A stretch of 64,000 nt of DNA from Bradyrhizobium zhanjiangense (lineage in GTDB: Bacteria > Pseudomonadota > Alphaproteobacteria > Rhizobiales > Xanthobacteraceae), in contig NZ_CP022221.1 of NCBI RefSeq assembly GCF_004114935.1, positions 5,601,001 to 5,665,000 of the forward strand, written 5' to 3'. The position numbers and the translations under genes were made by a program. The notes below the pieces were generated by a model. The model was not told the DNA's origin, ran no database searches, and worked only from the letters and a program-made list of their open reading frames with translations. Positions within the stretch are counted from its first letter, which is position 1. Each line of letters begins with the position of its first letter. Below, piece after piece: positions 48,105 through 58,853 of this stretch.

Positions 48105-49600
48105 TTGCGCTCGTAATGATCTGCCACCAGGCGATCCAGGAGACGGACGCCATAGCCGCTTCCCCAGCTCTGGTTGATGTCGGACTTTGGCGCACCCATG
48201 GCGGTGCCGGCGATATCGAGATGCGCCCAGGGCGTGCCGTCGACGAAGCGCTGGAGGAACTGCGCCGCGGTAATCGAGCCGCCGTGACGGCCGCCGGTGT
48301 TCTTCATGTCGGCGAACTGGGAATCGATCAGCTTGTCGTATTCGGGGCCGAGCGGCATGCGCCAGACCTTTTCCCCGCTCTCGATGCCGGCCGCGATCAG
48401 CCGGTCGGCGAGTTCGTCATTGTTGGAGAACATGCCGGCATGCTCGGTGCCGAGCGCGACCATGATGGCGCCGGTCAGCGTCGCCAGGTCCACCATGAAT
48501 TTCGGCTTCACCTTCTTCGCCACGTACCAGAGCACGTCGGCGAGCACGAGGCGGCCCTCGGCGTCGGTGTTGATGATCTCGATGGTCTGGCCCGACATCG
48601 AGGTGACGATGTCGCCCGGCCGCTGCGCATTGCCGTCGGGCATGTTCTCGACGAGGCCGATGGCGCCGACCACGTTGACTTTGGCTTTACGCGCCGCCAG
48701 CGCGTGCATCAGGCCGACGACGCAGGCGGCTCCCCCCATATCGCCCTTCATGTCCTCCATGCTGCCGGCCGGCTTGATCGAAATGCCGCCGGTGTCGAAG
48801 CAGACGCCCTTGCCGACGAAGGCGACGGGCGCCTCGCCTTTCTTGGCCCCGTCCCAGCGCATGATCACGGTGCGGCTCGGCCGCATCGAGCCCTGGCCGA
48901 CGCCGAGCAGCGCGCCCATGCCGAGTTTCTGCATCGCCTTGACGTCGAGCACCTCGACCTTGACGCCGAGCTTGCGGAGTTGGCCGGCGCGGCGCGCGAA
49001 TTCCTCGGGGAAAAGCACGTTCGGCGGCTCGTTGACGAGGTCGCGCGCGATGACAACGCCGTCGACGACGTGGCCGGCCGCGGCGAACGCCTTTTTCGCA
49101 GCGGTGACATCGCCGACCGCAAGCGAGACATCGGCACGCGAGCCGCCCTCCTCGCCGTCCTTCTTCTTGGTCTTGTAGCGGTCGAACTTGTAGGCGCGCA
49201 GCCGCAGGCCCGCGGCGACCGCGACCGCCTGCTCGCTCGTCATGGCGCCATCGGGCAGCTCCGCCATCATGGTCATGGCGGCGGTCCCGGCCGGAAGCTT
49301 GCTCGCTGCCACGCCGCCGAATTTGAGGAAATCATTCGCCTTCAGGCTGGCCGCCTTGCCAGCGCCAATCACGATCAGGCGAGTGGCCTTCACCCCCTCC
49401 GGCGCCAGGATGTCCAGTGCGGCCCCGCTCTTGCCCTTGAAGGCGGCGGCGGAGGCCGCCCGCTTCACCAGGTCAGCGGCGCCGCCGAGCGCCTTGGCCG
49501 TCGCCGGGCCGAGCTTCAGACCGTCGTCGCAGAACACGACCAGGATGCCACGGGGCGCGGCAGACAACGGGACAAAGCCGACCTTGACGGCATCGGACAT
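48101..49600 (-). CDS. pepA: Leucyl aminopeptidase
   Basis: M17 family bimetallic aminopeptidase, 499 aa from ATG 49600 (after GGAGAAG). The catalytic domain carries [17 protein letters not shown], the Lys/Arg site region [13 protein letters not shown] and [16 protein letters not shown], all intact. The N-terminal macro-like domain (1-170) is typical. It is cytoplasmic and co-transcribed with holC. The 337 bases upstream to lptF (49601-49937) show no other gene. Confidence 0.97.
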   Translation of the reverse strand: MSDAVKVGFVPLSAAPRGILVVFCDDGLKLGPATAKALGGAADLVKRAASAAAFKGKSGAALDILAPEGVKATRLIVIGAGKAASLKANDFLKFGGVAASKLPAGTAAMTMMAELPDGAMTSEQAVAVAAGLRLRAYKFDRYKTKKKDGEEGGSRADVSLAVGDVTAAKKAFAAAGHVVDGVVIARDLVNEPPNVLFPEEFARRAGQLRKLGVKVEVLDVKAMQKLGMGALLGVGQGSMRPSRTVIMRWDGAKKGEAPVAFVGKGVCFDTGGISIKPAGSMEDMKGDMGGAACVVGLMHALAARKAKVNVVGAIGLVENMPDGNAQRPGDIVTSMSGQTIEIINTDAEGRLVLADVLWYVAKKVKPKFMVDLATLTGAIMVALGTEHAGMFSNNDELADRLIAAGIESGEKVWRMPLGPEYDKLIDSQFADMKNTGGRHGGSITAAQFLQRFVDGTPWAHLDIAGTAMGAPKSDINQSWGSGYGVRLLDRLVADHYERK

Positions 49601-49937
49601 GGGTAACTTCTCCAAAAAATGGGACTTTTCGCCGTCCGGCGATCCCGGCCGCGGGCCGGAGCTGAACTGCGATTCACTGAGGTTTTCGTACTATGGGCCA
49701 GCGGCCCGCCAGATGCCAAGCACCGCCGTGGCCGCCGGGCCACAACGCGCGAAATATTAACCATATATTGAGGGTGCCATGGGGCAGCCATTTTGTTGAC
49801 GGATCAAAGGGATGGTAGAGAGAGTCAGCTGGCGGAACCGATGGCTGGCCGTCCCTTGGGGATCCCGTTGCGGGATTGGGGCGGGCAGCCGGATTCCCGC
49901 TGGCATTGGGGTCTTGGTGGGATTCGTGCAGTAGCGC

Positions 49938-51107
49938 ATGGGGTCGATCGATAGGTATATCTTCCGCACGACGCTGGCGTCGTTTGCGCTGGTCCTGGTC
50001 AGCCTCACCGGCGTGATCTGGATTACGCAGGCGTTGCGCGGCATCGACCTGATGACGAGCCAAGGTCAGACCATCCTCACCTTCCTCGGCATCACCAGCC
50101 TCGTCATCCCGGCCCTGGTCCTGATCATCTCGCCGATCGCGTTGATGATCGCGATCTCGCACACGCTGAACAAGCTGGCGACCGATTCCGAGATCATCGT
50201 GATGAATGCGGCGGGCTTCTCGCCATTCCGTCTGTTCTATCCGTTCTTCTATGCCACCTGCGTGGTGGCGCTGCTGGTCGCCTTCATCGCGGCCTATCTT
50301 GCCCCCGACGGCATGCGGCGGATCAAGCAGTGGGACGCCGAGATCACTGCCGACGTGCTCACCAACATCCTGCAGCCCGGCCGCTTCGCCCAGCTCGACA
50401 AGAACCTGACGATCCGGATCCGCGAGCGCCAGCCCGGCGGCATCCTCGCCGGCATCTTCATCGACGACCGCCGCGATCCGAACGAGCGCGTCTCGATCGT
50501 CGCCGAGCACGGCGAGGTCGTCAAGAACGACACCGGATCGTTCCTGGTACTGGAGACGGGCAATCTCCAGCGCTTCGAGGCCGGTAAGCGCGATCCGGCG
50601 CTGGTGGCGTTCGGCCGTTACGGCTTCGACATGTCGAAATTCTCCGGCCAGGGCCGCGACGTCACCCTCGGCATCCGCGAACGCTATCTCTGGGAGCTGT
50701 TCTCGCCGTCCGAGGACGATCCCGTCTACAAGCAGATTCCCGGCCAGTTCCGCTCGGCCCTGCACGACAGCATCTTGGCGCCGATCTATCCGTTCGCTTT
50801 TGCCGTGCTGACCTTCGCGTTCCTGGGTGCGCCCCGCACCACCCGCCAGAGCCGCAATTTCTCGATCGGCTCCTCGATCCTCGCGGTGTTCGGCCTGCGC
50901 ATGGCCGGCTTCGCCTGCTCCGTGATGGCGGTGAAATCGCCGGGCGCGGTACTGGTGCAATACGCGATGGTCATGGGCGCGATCGGCGTCGGGCTCTGGA
51001 TGATCATCGGCGGCGTCGTGGTCGAGCCGCCCCCCGGCCTGATGGAGGCCATCAACAGATCGAACGCGCGGATCGCGCGGCTGTTCGGACGGCCGGCCAC
51101 CGCATGA
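49938..51107 (+). CDS. lptF: LPS export permease LptF
   Basis: 389-aa inner-membrane component of the LptB2FG transporter that drives LPS to the outer membrane. N-terminus GSIDRYIFRTTLASFALVLVSL, then the YjgP/YjgQ periplasmic beta-jellyroll region (about 120-265) and C-terminal helices. Its 3' end overlaps lptG by ATGA. Confidence 0.96.
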   Translation: MGSIDRYIFRTTLASFALVLVSLTGVIWITQALRGIDLMTSQGQTILTFLGITSLVIPALVLIISPIALMIAISHTLNKLATDSEIIVMNAAGFSPFRLFYPFFYATCVVALLVAFIAAYLAPDGMRRIKQWDAEITADVLTNILQPGRFAQLDKNLTIRIRERQPGGILAGIFIDDRRDPNERVSIVAEHGEVVKNDTGSFLVLETGNLQRFEAGKRDPALVAFGRYGFDMSKFSGQGRDVTLGIRERYLWELFSPSEDDPVYKQIPGQFRSALHDSILAPIYPFAFAVLTFAFLGAPRTTRQSRNFSIGSSILAVFGLRMAGFACSVMAVKSPGAVLVQYAMVMGAIGVGLWMIIGGVVVEPPPGLMEAINRSNARIARLFGRPATA

Positions 51108-52201
51108 GCATGCTCACCAACACACTCGGGCGCTATTTCGCCGGCCGCTTCGTGGTCGCCGCGCTCGGCGTGTTCGCCAGCATCTTCCTGCTGCTGGTGC
51201 TGGTCGACTATATCGAGATGGTGCGCAAGACCTCCGGCCTCGCATCCGCCTCGGCGATCATGGTGGCCGAGACCTCGCTATTCCGGGTGCCGCAGTTGCT
51301 GGAGAAGCTGACGCCGTTCTGCATGCTGATCGGCGCCATGACCTGCTATCTCGCGCTCTCCCGCCGGCTCGAGCTCGTGGTCGCGCGCGCCGCCGGCATC
51401 TCGGCCTGGCAGTTCATCTCGCCGGCGCTCGGCAGCGCCCTGCTGATCGGAGTGATCGCCACCGTCGCCTACAATCCGATGTCGGCCAATTTGCGCGAAC
51501 TCTCCAAGCGCATGGAGGCGGAGCTGTTCGGCTCGGCGCCCGGCGGCGGCATCCAGGATGCGTCCGGCTTCTGGCTCAATCAGGTGACCAACGACGGCCA
51601 GACCATCATCAATGCCGCGCGCAGCGAGCAGCAGGGCATCCGGCTCACTGGCCTCACGCTGTTCCGGTTTGACACAGAGCAGCACTTCAAGGAACGCATC
51701 GAGGCGCGCGAGGCGACGCTGGAGGCCGGCCATTGGCTGTTCAAGGACGTCCGACGCTTCTCGCTGGACTCCCCGCCGGTCGATCAGGCCCGCCTCGAGA
51801 TTCCGACGACGCTGACCGAGGCGCAGGTCCGCAACAGCTTTTCCACACCCGAGACTGTGTCCTTTTGGCAACTACCGAGCTACATCCGCTCATCCGAAAG
51901 CTCGGGCTTCGCGACAGCAGGATACCGACTCCAGTATCAGAAGCTTCTGGCACAGCCGTTTTTGCTGGCGGCCATGGTGATGCTGGCGGCCTCCGTGTCG
52001 TTGCGCTTCTTCCGGATGGGCGGCGTGCAGAAGATGGTTTTGAGTGGCGTGGGCGCGGGCTTTCTGCTCTACGTCCTGTCGAAAGTAACTGAGGACTTGA
52101 GCAAGGCTGAGTTGATGCATCCGATCGCTGCGGCGTGGTTGCCCGTTGTGGTGGGCGGCCTCACCGGCTTTTTGGCCTTGCTCTATCAGGAGGACGGATA
52201 G
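51104..52201 (+). CDS. lptG: LPS export permease LptG
   Basis: 365-aa partner of LptF; N-terminus TLGRYFAGRFVVAALGVFASIFLLLVLVDYIE. The stop (52199-52201) overlaps the GTG start of lptD by one base (TAGTG), so lptF-G-D are a translationally tight operon. Confidence 0.96.
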   Translation: MSMLTNTLGRYFAGRFVVAALGVFASIFLLLVLVDYIEMVRKTSGLASASAIMVAETSLFRVPQLLEKLTPFCMLIGAMTCYLALSRRLELVVARAAGISAWQFISPALGSALLIGVIATVAYNPMSANLRELSKRMEAELFGSAPGGGIQDASGFWLNQVTNDGQTIINAARSEQQGIRLTGLTLFRFDTEQHFKERIEAREATLEAGHWLFKDVRRFSLDSPPVDQARLEIPTTLTEAQVRNSFSTPETVSFWQLPSYIRSSESSGFATAGYRLQYQKLLAQPFLLAAMVMLAASVSLRFFRMGGVQKMVLSGVGAGFLLYVLSKVTEDLSKAELMHPIAAAWLPVVVGGLTGFLALLYQEDG

Positions 52202-54687
52202 TGACTGCCGTCCACCGAGGGCTCGTGTCTCGTTCGACGCGGCGCATATTGGTGCGCGCGAACGGGTGCGGCTGGTCCGTCCGCAGGCTTCTGCTCGCTG
52301 TCGCCGCTGCCGCCTCGCTCGGCGCGCTGATCGACGTTGCCGCAGTGGTGCCCGCCTCCGCCCAGTACACCTATAATCCGCTGCCGCCGCGTCCGAAGCC
52401 GCAGAGGGCTCCCAACGACAACCAGATGCTGGTGCAGGCGACCGAGGTCGACTACGACTACAACAACTCGCGCGTCTCCGCGGTCGGTAACGTCCAGCTG
52501 TTCTACAACGGCACCAGCGTCGAGGCCGACAGGGTCATCTACGACCAGAAGACCAAGCGGCTTCATGCCGAAGGCAACATCCGCATGACGGATGCCGACG
52601 GCAAGATCACCTATGCCGAGATCATGGATCTCTCCGACGATTACCGCGACGGTTTCGTCGATTCGCTGCGCGTGGATACCGCCGACCAGACCCGCATGGC
52701 CGCGAGCCGCGCCGACCGCTCCAGCGGCAATTACACGGTGTTCGAGAACGGCGTCTACACCGCCTGCGCGCCGTGTAAGGACGATCCGAAGAAGCCGCCG
52801 CTGTGGCAGGTCAAGGGTGCGCGCATCATCCACGACCAGCAGGAGAAGATGCTGTATTTCGAGACGGCACAGCTCGAATTCTTCGGCGTGCCGCTCGCCT
52901 ACATGCCCTATTTCTCGACGCCCGACCCGACCGTGAAGCGCAAGTCCGGCTTCCTGATGCCGGGCTATTTCCCGGGCACGACGAACACCGGATTTGGCGC
53001 CGAAATTCCCTACTATTGGGCGATCGCGCCCGACATGGACGCAACCATCACGCCCCGCTTCATGTCGCGGCAAGGCGTGATGCTGCAGGGCGAATTCCGG
53101 CAGCGCCTGATCGACGGCGCCTACCAGATCCGCGCTTATGGCATCGACCAGCTCGATCCGGGAGCGTTCGCCGGGCAGCCCGGTGACCGCCAATTCCGCG
53201 GCGCCGTCGACACCAAGGGTCAGTTCGCGCTGAACGACAAATGGGTCTGGGGTTGGGACGGCGTCCTGATGTCCGACTACTATTTCTTCTCGGACTATCG
53301 GCTCTATCAGTACCGCGATCCGCTCGGCTCGTTCCTGCTGCTGCCGACGGAAGCGCTGTCGCAGCTCTATCTGACCGGCGTCGGCAATCGCAGCTTCTTC
53401 GATGCGCGCACGATGTACTGGCTGAGCTATTCGGGCAATCAGAGCCAGGTGCCGATCGTCTATCCGGTGATCGACTACTCGAACGTGCTCAACTATCCCG
53501 TCTTCGGCGGCGAGTTCAGCTACAAGACCAATTTCGTGAACTTGTCGCGTGACGGGTCGGTGTTCGATCCGATCACGACGACCGCCAACACCAACAGCCT
53601 GTGCACGACGGCGTCGGCCGATCCGCTGGCTCGTCTGCCTTCGCAGTGCCTGCTGCGCGGCTTCCCCGGCACCTACACCCGCCTCACCGCGGAAGCGCAG
53701 TGGCGCAAGTCCTTCACCGATCCGTTCGGCCAGATCTGGACGCCGTTCGCCAGTCTGCGCGCCGACGCGATCAATTCCTCGGTCTCCAACCAGCCGGGCG
53801 TGTCGAACTTCCTGCCCGTCGGCGATACCCAGGCGTTCCGCCTGATGCCGACCGTGGGCCTGGAATACCGCTACCCCTTCATCAACATTCAGCCCTGGGG
53901 CTCGACCACCGTCGAGCCGATCGCGCAGATCATCATCCGGCCGAACGAGACCTATGCCGGCAAGCTCCCGAACGAGGACGCCCAGAGCATGGTGTTCGAC
54001 GCTTCGAACCTGTTCAGCGTCGACAAGTTCTCCGGCTACGACCGCGTCGAGGGCGGCGGCCGCGCCAATGTCGGCGTGCAGTCCACCACGCAATTCGACA
54101 AGGGCGGCGCCGTCAAGGTGCTGTTCGGCCAGTCCTACCACCTGTTCGGCCTGAACTCCTTCGCGGTCCAGGACACCATCAATACCGGCCTCAATTCCGG
54201 TCTCGACAAGCCGCGTTCCGATTACGTCACGAGCGCCAGCTACTCACCCAACAGCACTTATACATTCAGCGTCCGCTCCCGCATGGACGAGCAGACCTGG
54301 AACGTCCAGCGTTTCGAGGCGGAAGGCCGCGCCAATTTCAATCGCTGGTCGGTCGCCGTGCTCTACGGCAATTACGCAGCGCAGCCGGAACTCGGCTATC
54401 TGACCCGCCGCGAGGGCATCCTGACGACAGGCTCGCTCAAGGTCGCCTCCAACTGGGTGGTGTCGGGCTCGGCCCGCTGGGATCTGGAGGCCAACAAGAT
54501 CAACCAGTATGTGCTCGGCGCCGGCTATGTCGACGATTGCTTCGTGCTGGCGGCGAACTATGTAACTTCCTATAGCTATTCCGCGGGCAGTGCACCGCCC
54601 GTGCTGAGCCACGCGTTCATGTTCCAGATCGGCCTGCGCACGCTGGCGACCTCGTCGACGACCAGCGGTTCCTCGGGCCTCCAGTGA
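52201..54687 (+). CDS. lptD: LPS-assembly protein LptD
   Basis: 828-aa outer-membrane beta-barrel of the LptDE translocon. GTG start at 52201, signal-like Arg-rich N-terminus with hydrophobic stretch (LLLAVAAAASLGALIDVAAVVPASAQ). N-terminal OstA/LptA-like jellyroll domain (VDYDYNNSRVSAVGNVQLFYNG... AEGNIRMTD) then the C-terminal barrel (about 260-828). Four cysteines are seen, CAPCKDD near 190 and two flanking PSQC near 480, that could form the family's disulphides. Its TGA overlaps an open GTG frame of the next gene. Confidence 0.96.
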   Translation: MTAVHRGLVSRSTRRILVRANGCGWSVRRLLLAVAAAASLGALIDVAAVVPASAQYTYNPLPPRPKPQRAPNDNQMLVQATEVDYDYNNSRVSAVGNVQLFYNGTSVEADRVIYDQKTKRLHAEGNIRMTDADGKITYAEIMDLSDDYRDGFVDSLRVDTADQTRMAASRADRSSGNYTVFENGVYTACAPCKDDPKKPPLWQVKGARIIHDQQEKMLYFETAQLEFFGVPLAYMPYFSTPDPTVKRKSGFLMPGYFPGTTNTGFGAEIPYYWAIAPDMDATITPRFMSRQGVMLQGEFRQRLIDGAYQIRAYGIDQLDPGAFAGQPGDRQFRGAVDTKGQFALNDKWVWGWDGVLMSDYYFFSDYRLYQYRDPLGSFLLLPTEALSQLYLTGVGNRSFFDARTMYWLSYSGNQSQVPIVYPVIDYSNVLNYPVFGGEFSYKTNFVNLSRDGSVFDPITTTANTNSLCTTASADPLARLPSQCLLRGFPGTYTRLTAEAQWRKSFTDPFGQIWTPFASLRADAINSSVSNQPGVSNFLPVGDTQAFRLMPTVGLEYRYPFINIQPWGSTTVEPIAQIIIRPNETYAGKLPNEDAQSMVFDASNLFSVDKFSGYDRVEGGGRANVGVQSTTQFDKGGAVKVLFGQSYHLFGLNSFAVQDTINTGLNSGLDKPRSDYVTSASYSPNSTYTFSVRSRMDEQTWNVQRFEAEGRANFNRWSVAVLYGNYAAQPELGYLTRREGILTTGSLKVASNWVVSGSARWDLEANKINQYVLGAGYVDDCFVLAANYVTSYSYSAGSAPPVLSHAFMFQIGLRTLATSSTTSGSSGLQ

Positions 54688-54740
54688 GCGGTTTGAAGTG
54701 CTGGCCGCGCTTGCCTCACCACAGGCTCGACGCAGCTGAC

Positions 54741-55682
54741 ATGCGAGCGATAACCATGACGATTCCGTTGCCTATCTTCCGCCCCCTTCTCGTCCTCGCC
54801 GTCCTGTTCCTGGTCGGTGCGCCGGCGCGGGCGCAGAACATCGTCGTCATGGTCAACGGCGATCCGATCACCGATTTCGACATCGAGCAGCGCTCGAAGC
54901 TCGACCAGCTCACGACGCAGAAGGCGCCGAGCCGCGAGCAGGTCATCAACGAGCTGATCGACGACAAGGTGAAGATGAAGGAAGGCAAGAAGTACGGGGT
55001 CGATCCTGGCGTCTCCGACATCAACCAATCCTATGAGGGCATGGCGCAGCGCATGCGCATCACGCCGGAGCAGCTCACCAAGTCGCTCGAATCCAAGGGC
55101 GTGCGCCCCGAGACGCTGAAGAGCCGCATGAAGTCCGAGATGGTCTGGACCAGCCTCGTACGCGGCCGCTACAAGGAGAAGCTGCTCGTCGGCGAGCGTG
55201 ACGTCGCGCAGGCCGTGCAGGCGCAGAGCGGCGAGAAGCTCCAGATCGAGGGCACCGAATACAAGATGCAGCCGATCGTGCTGATCGTGCCGCGCGGCTC
55301 GTCCGCGGCGTTCCTTGAAACACGCAAGAAGGAAGCCGACAGCTATCGCGCGCGCGTCGGAAGCTGCGAGGAAGCCAACTCGCTGTTCCGCTCGACGCCG
55401 AACGCCACCATCCGCGACAGCATCACCAAGACCACCGCGGAACTACCCGAGGCGCTGCGCAAGGTGCTCGACGACACGCCGATCGGCCATCTGACCGCGC
55501 CCGAAGTAACCAAGGCCGGCATCGAGATGGTGGTGCTGTGCTCGCGCAAGCCGACCATGATCGACACGCCGAAGAAACGCGAGGTCCGCGAGAAGATGTA
55601 TCAGGAGAAGTACGAGAAGACCCAGAAGGCCTATCTCGAAGAGCTCCGCAAGGCGGCGATGATCGAATATCGCAACCGCTGA
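54741..55682 (+). CDS. surA: SurA-like periplasmic chaperone/peptidyl-prolyl isomerase
   Basis: 313 aa from ATG 54741 (alternatives: ATG 54756, or the overlapping GTG 54684 which would make a long leader). Signal peptide (PLPIFRPLLVLAVLFLVGAPARAQ), then a SurA N-terminal domain (NIVVMVNGDPITDFDIEQRSKLDQLTTQ). A single parvulin-like region (about 165-270) is hard to see and probably degenerate. Helps outer-membrane protein folding; located between lptD and pdxA as in many alphaproteobacteria. Confidence 0.85.
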   Translation: MRAITMTIPLPIFRPLLVLAVLFLVGAPARAQNIVVMVNGDPITDFDIEQRSKLDQLTTQKAPSREQVINELIDDKVKMKEGKKYGVDPGVSDINQSYEGMAQRMRITPEQLTKSLESKGVRPETLKSRMKSEMVWTSLVRGRYKEKLLVGERDVAQAVQAQSGEKLQIEGTEYKMQPIVLIVPRGSSAAFLETRKKEADSYRARVGSCEEANSLFRSTPNATIRDSITKTTAELPEALRKVLDDTPIGHLTAPEVTKAGIEMVVLCSRKPTMIDTPKKREVREKMYQEKYEKTQKAYLEELRKAAMIEYRNR

Positions 55683-56710
55683 TGGCCGAGCCTTCCGCAG
55701 CGCGCCCGGCAAAACCCCTCGCCCTGACCCTGGGAGAGCCCGCCGGCATCGGCCCCGACATCACCATCGCTGCCTGGCTCAGGCGCCGTGAGCTGAACCT
55801 GCGCGCCTTCTACCTGCTCGGCGACGAGGCGCTGATCGCCCGACGCGCCAAGGCGCTCGGCGCCGACATCAGGATCGCCGCGGTGAGCCCAGGCGAGGCC
55901 GAGGCCGCCTTCACCGAGGCTCTGCCCGTGGTTGCCACCGGCGAGCATGCCACGGCCGAGCCTGGCAAGCCCGACGCATCGAGCGCGCCGGCCGCGCTCG
56001 CCTCGATCCGCCAGGCGGTCGCTGACGTGCGCGAGGGCCGCGCCGGCGCCGTCGTCACCAATCCGATCGCCAAGAGCGTGCTCTACCGCGCAGGCTTCCG
56101 TCATCCCGGCCACACCGAATACCTCGCCGAGCTCGCCGCGATGGACGGCCACGTCCCGCAGCCGGTGATGATGCTGTGGTCGCCGCAGCTCGCCGTGGTG
56201 CCGGTGACCATTCACGTCTCGCTGCGCGAGGCGCTGGCCCAGCTCACGAGCGAGCTGATCGTCTCGACTGTTCGCATCGTCGCAACCGAGCTCAAATCCC
56301 GCTTCGGCATCACGGCGCCGCGCATCGCGGTCTCCGGCCTCAATCCGCACGCCGGCGAGGACGGCTCGCTCGGCCACGAGGAGCAGACCATCATCGCGCC
56401 GGCGCTGAAAGCGCTGCGCAACGACGGCATCGAGGCCAGGGGCCCGCTGCCTGCCGACACCATGTTCCACGAGGCTGCGCGACAGACCTATGACTGCGCG
56501 GTCTGCATGTATCACGACCAAGCGCTGATCCCGATCAAGACGGTCGCTTTCGACGACGCGGTCAACGTCACGCTCGGCCTGCCCTTCATCCGCACCTCGC
56601 CCGATCATGGCACCGCCTTCGACATCGCCGGCACCGGCAAGGCCAATCCGGCGAGCCTGATCGCGGCGCTTCGGCTCGCCAGCCGCATGGCGGCTGAAGA
56701 AGACCTCTGA
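55682..56710 (+). CDS. pdxA: 4-hydroxythreonine-4-phosphate dehydrogenase
   Basis: 342-aa enzyme of the vitamin B6 (PLP) pathway; ATG 55682 overlaps the surA stop (TGATG). [16 protein letters not shown] at the start, [12 protein letters not shown] mid-protein, [18 protein letters not shown] and [15 protein letters not shown] with metal-binding His are conserved. The gene is in the usual surA-pdxA-rsmA order. Confidence 0.97.
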   Translation: MAEPSAARPAKPLALTLGEPAGIGPDITIAAWLRRRELNLRAFYLLGDEALIARRAKALGADIRIAAVSPGEAEAAFTEALPVVATGEHATAEPGKPDASSAPAALASIRQAVADVREGRAGAVVTNPIAKSVLYRAGFRHPGHTEYLAELAAMDGHVPQPVMMLWSPQLAVVPVTIHVSLREALAQLTSELIVSTVRIVATELKSRFGITAPRIAVSGLNPHAGEDGSLGHEEQTIIAPALKALRNDGIEARGPLPADTMFHEAARQTYDCAVCMYHDQALIPIKTVAFDDAVNVTLGLPFIRTSPDHGTAFDIAGTGKANPASLIAALRLASRMAAEEDL

Positions 56711-57567
56711 TGAGCGCGATCGACGACCTCCCGCCGCTGCGCGAGGTCATCCGCCAGCATGCGCTGTCGGCCCGCAAATCACTTGGCCAAAACTTTCTGC
56801 TCGACCTCAATCTCACCGCGCGCATCGCGCGCGCCGCCGCGCCGCTCGAGGATGCCACCATCGTCGAGATCGGCCCCGGCCCGGGCGGGCTGACGCGCGC
56901 TTTGCTCGCGCTCGGCGCGAGGCGCGTCATCGCCATCGAGCATGACGATCGCGCGATCCCGGCGCTACGGGATATCGCCGCGCGTTATCCCGGCCGGCTG
57001 GAGATCGTACATGGCGATGCCATGACCCTCGACCCGCGTCCGTTGCTCGATGGCGAAAGAGCAAAGATCGTCGCCAACCTTCCCTACAACATCGCGACCC
57101 AGCTGCTGATCAATTGGCTCACGATCGAGCCCTGGCCGCCCTGGTACGAGATGATGGTGCTGATGTTCCAGCGCGAGGTCGGCGAGCGCATCGTCGCGCA
57201 TGAGGACGAGGAGGCCTATGGCCGGCTCGGCGTGCTCGCCAACTGGCGCTGCGAGACCAAGATCCTGTTCGACATTTCGCCCTCCGCCTTCGTGCCGCCG
57301 CCGAAGGTCACCTCCTCCGTGGTGCGGCTGAAGCCGCGCGCAGAACCTCTGGCCTGCGATCGCAGGCTGCTCGAGCAGGTCGCAGCCGCAGCTTTCGGCC
57401 AGCGCCGCAAGATGCTGCGGCAAAGCCTGAAGTCGCTGGGCGTCGATCCCGCGCAGCTCGCGCAAGCTGCCGGCGTCGATGCGACCCGTCGCGCGGAGAC
57501 CATTCCGATTGCGGGCTTTGTTGCCATGGCCTGTGAATTGGCCAATATACGAAGCGAAGAAGCATGA
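56710..57567 (+). CDS. rsmA: 16S rRNA dimethyladenosine transferase
   Basis: KsgA/RsmA, 285 aa, dimethylates two adjacent adenines near the 3' end of 16S rRNA. SAM-binding [24 protein letters not shown], the catalytic [11 protein letters not shown], and C-terminal [12 protein letters not shown] are present. Overlaps pdxA (TGATG). Last gene of the lptF-rsmA operon; a dispersed motif copy overlaps the stop region. Confidence 0.97.
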   Translation: MSAIDDLPPLREVIRQHALSARKSLGQNFLLDLNLTARIARAAAPLEDATIVEIGPGPGGLTRALLALGARRVIAIEHDDRAIPALRDIAARYPGRLEIVHGDAMTLDPRPLLDGERAKIVANLPYNIATQLLINWLTIEPWPPWYEMMVLMFQREVGERIVAHEDEEAYGRLGVLANWRCETKILFDISPSAFVPPPKVTSSVVRLKPRAEPLACDRRLLEQVAAAAFGQRRKMLRQSLKSLGVDPAQLAQAAGVDATRRAETIPIAGFVAMACELANIRSEEA

Positions 57568-57612
57568 TCCGGAAAAGTGTGAAGCGGTTTTCCGAAACAG
57601 ATCATGCTCAAA
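57562..57612 (+). repeat. Dispersed motif, copy C
   Basis: GCATGATCCGGAAAAGTG at the left, GCGGTTTTCCGAAACAG in the middle and GATCATGC at the right: nested inverted repeats GCATGATC/GATCATGC and CGGAAAA/TTTTCCG. It begins over the stop of rsmA and lies between rsmA and the alcohol dehydrogenase gene. Confidence 0.85.
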
Positions 57613-57639
57613 CAATGAGATAATTTCGGAGGAAAGAAT

Positions 57640-58698
57640 ATGGCGCTGATGCGCAGGCAGTCCCTGGTCAAGTTCGACGCGCCCTTGTGCGAGACCATCG
57701 TCGACACGCCCAAGCCGCAAGGTCGCGAGGTGCTGGTGCGCATCGAGCGCTGCGGCCTCTGCCACTCCGACCTGCATATCCAGGACGGCTACGCCGATCT
57801 CGGCGGCGGCAAGAAGCTCGACACCACGCGCGGCATGACGCTGCCCTTCACGCTCGGCCATGAGATCGCCGGCGTCGTCGATGAAGTCGGCCCCGACGTT
57901 CCCGCCGGACTCGTCGGCGCGAAGAAGGCGGTGTTTCCGTGGATCGGCTGCGGCCAGTGCCGCGACTGCCAGAACGGCGACGAGAATCTCTGCGTCAAGC
58001 AGCGCTTCCTCGGCGTCTCCATCGACGGCGGCTTTGCCACCCATGTGCTGGTGCCCGACGCCAAATATCTGCTCGATTACGATCCCCTGCCCGTCAATCA
58101 GGCCGCGACCTTGATGTGCTCCGGCGTGACCGCCTACGGCGCGCTCAAGCGTCTGGTCGACCGTCCGCGCCAGCGCAACCTCCTGCTGATCGGGCTCGGC
58201 GGCGTCGGCATGATGGGCCTGTCGTTCGCCCAGGCGATGTTCAAGCAGCCGATTACGGTCGCCGACCTCTCACCGGCCGCGCGCGAGACCGCGCTGAAGA
58301 ACGGCGCCGCGACCGCCTACGATCCGGCCGAGCCTGACGTGATCAAGCGCATCCTCAAGGAGACCGAGGGCGGCTTCGACGAGATCGTCGATTTCGCCGG
58401 CAACGAGAAGTCGATGGCGTTTGCCGTCGCGGTCGCCGCACGCGGCGGCAAGATCGTGGTCTCCGGCCTGATGGGCGGCCAGTTCACGCTGCCGATGGTG
58501 CAATGGGTCTACAAGCGCATGACCATCGAGGGCTTCATGGTCGGCACGCTCGCGGAAGCCCAGGAGCTGATGGCGCTGGCACGCGCCGGCAAGATCAAGC
58601 CAACGCCGATGCGCGAGGAGCCGATGGGCGACGTCCAGAAATGGATCGATGAGTTGCGCGCCGGCAAGGTGGTCGGTCGCATCGTGCTCAAGAACTGA
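57640..58698 (+). CDS. Zinc-dependent alcohol dehydrogenase
   Basis: Medium-chain dehydrogenase of 352 aa. Catalytic zinc ligands appear in RCGLCHSD and GHEIAG; the structural-zinc cysteines form CGQCRDCQNGDENLC. The NAD(P)-binding GLGGVGMMGLS is near residue 185. It starts 72 bases after rsmA. Substrate is unknown; the overall pattern resembles the aryl or simple-alcohol group. Confidence 0.93.
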   Translation: MALMRRQSLVKFDAPLCETIVDTPKPQGREVLVRIERCGLCHSDLHIQDGYADLGGGKKLDTTRGMTLPFTLGHEIAGVVDEVGPDVPAGLVGAKKAVFPWIGCGQCRDCQNGDENLCVKQRFLGVSIDGGFATHVLVPDAKYLLDYDPLPVNQAATLMCSGVTAYGALKRLVDRPRQRNLLLIGLGGVGMMGLSFAQAMFKQPITVADLSPAARETALKNGAATAYDPAEPDVIKRILKETEGGFDEIVDFAGNEKSMAFAVAVAARGGKIVVSGLMGGQFTLPMVQWVYKRMTIEGFMVGTLAEAQELMALARAGKIKPTPMREEPMGDVQKWIDELRAGKVVGRIVLKN

Positions 58699-58820
58699 GA
58701 TGCGCTGAAACCCGCGAATCAAGCGCCGGCGTAACCAACGCCGTCGCCGCCGCGTCCGTGGCGCGATCAACGGCCGGGGTTCCGCTGACACGTATTGGTC
58801 CGGGATACGACCCCGCGTGC

Positions 58821-58845
58821 GGAACGGGCGCGGCTGCACGGCGTT
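58821..58845 (+). promoter_or_regulatory. Weak EcfG-like promoter
   Basis: GGAAC then a 16-base spacer then CGTT at 58842-58845. Only 8 bases separate it from the 58854 start, so the mRNA would be nearly leaderless; may be a chance hit. Confidence 0.3.
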
Positions 58846-58853
58846 GGCAGCGC

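Noticed and set aside
49757..49770. TTAACCAT-like CtrA half-site upstream of lptF
   Set aside because: Only a half-site with no second TTAA at the right spacing; too weak to call.
52186..54141. 651-codon open frame antisense to lptD
   Set aside because: Arg/Gly/Asp-rich translation typical of GC-driven antisense shadows; lptD is well supported.
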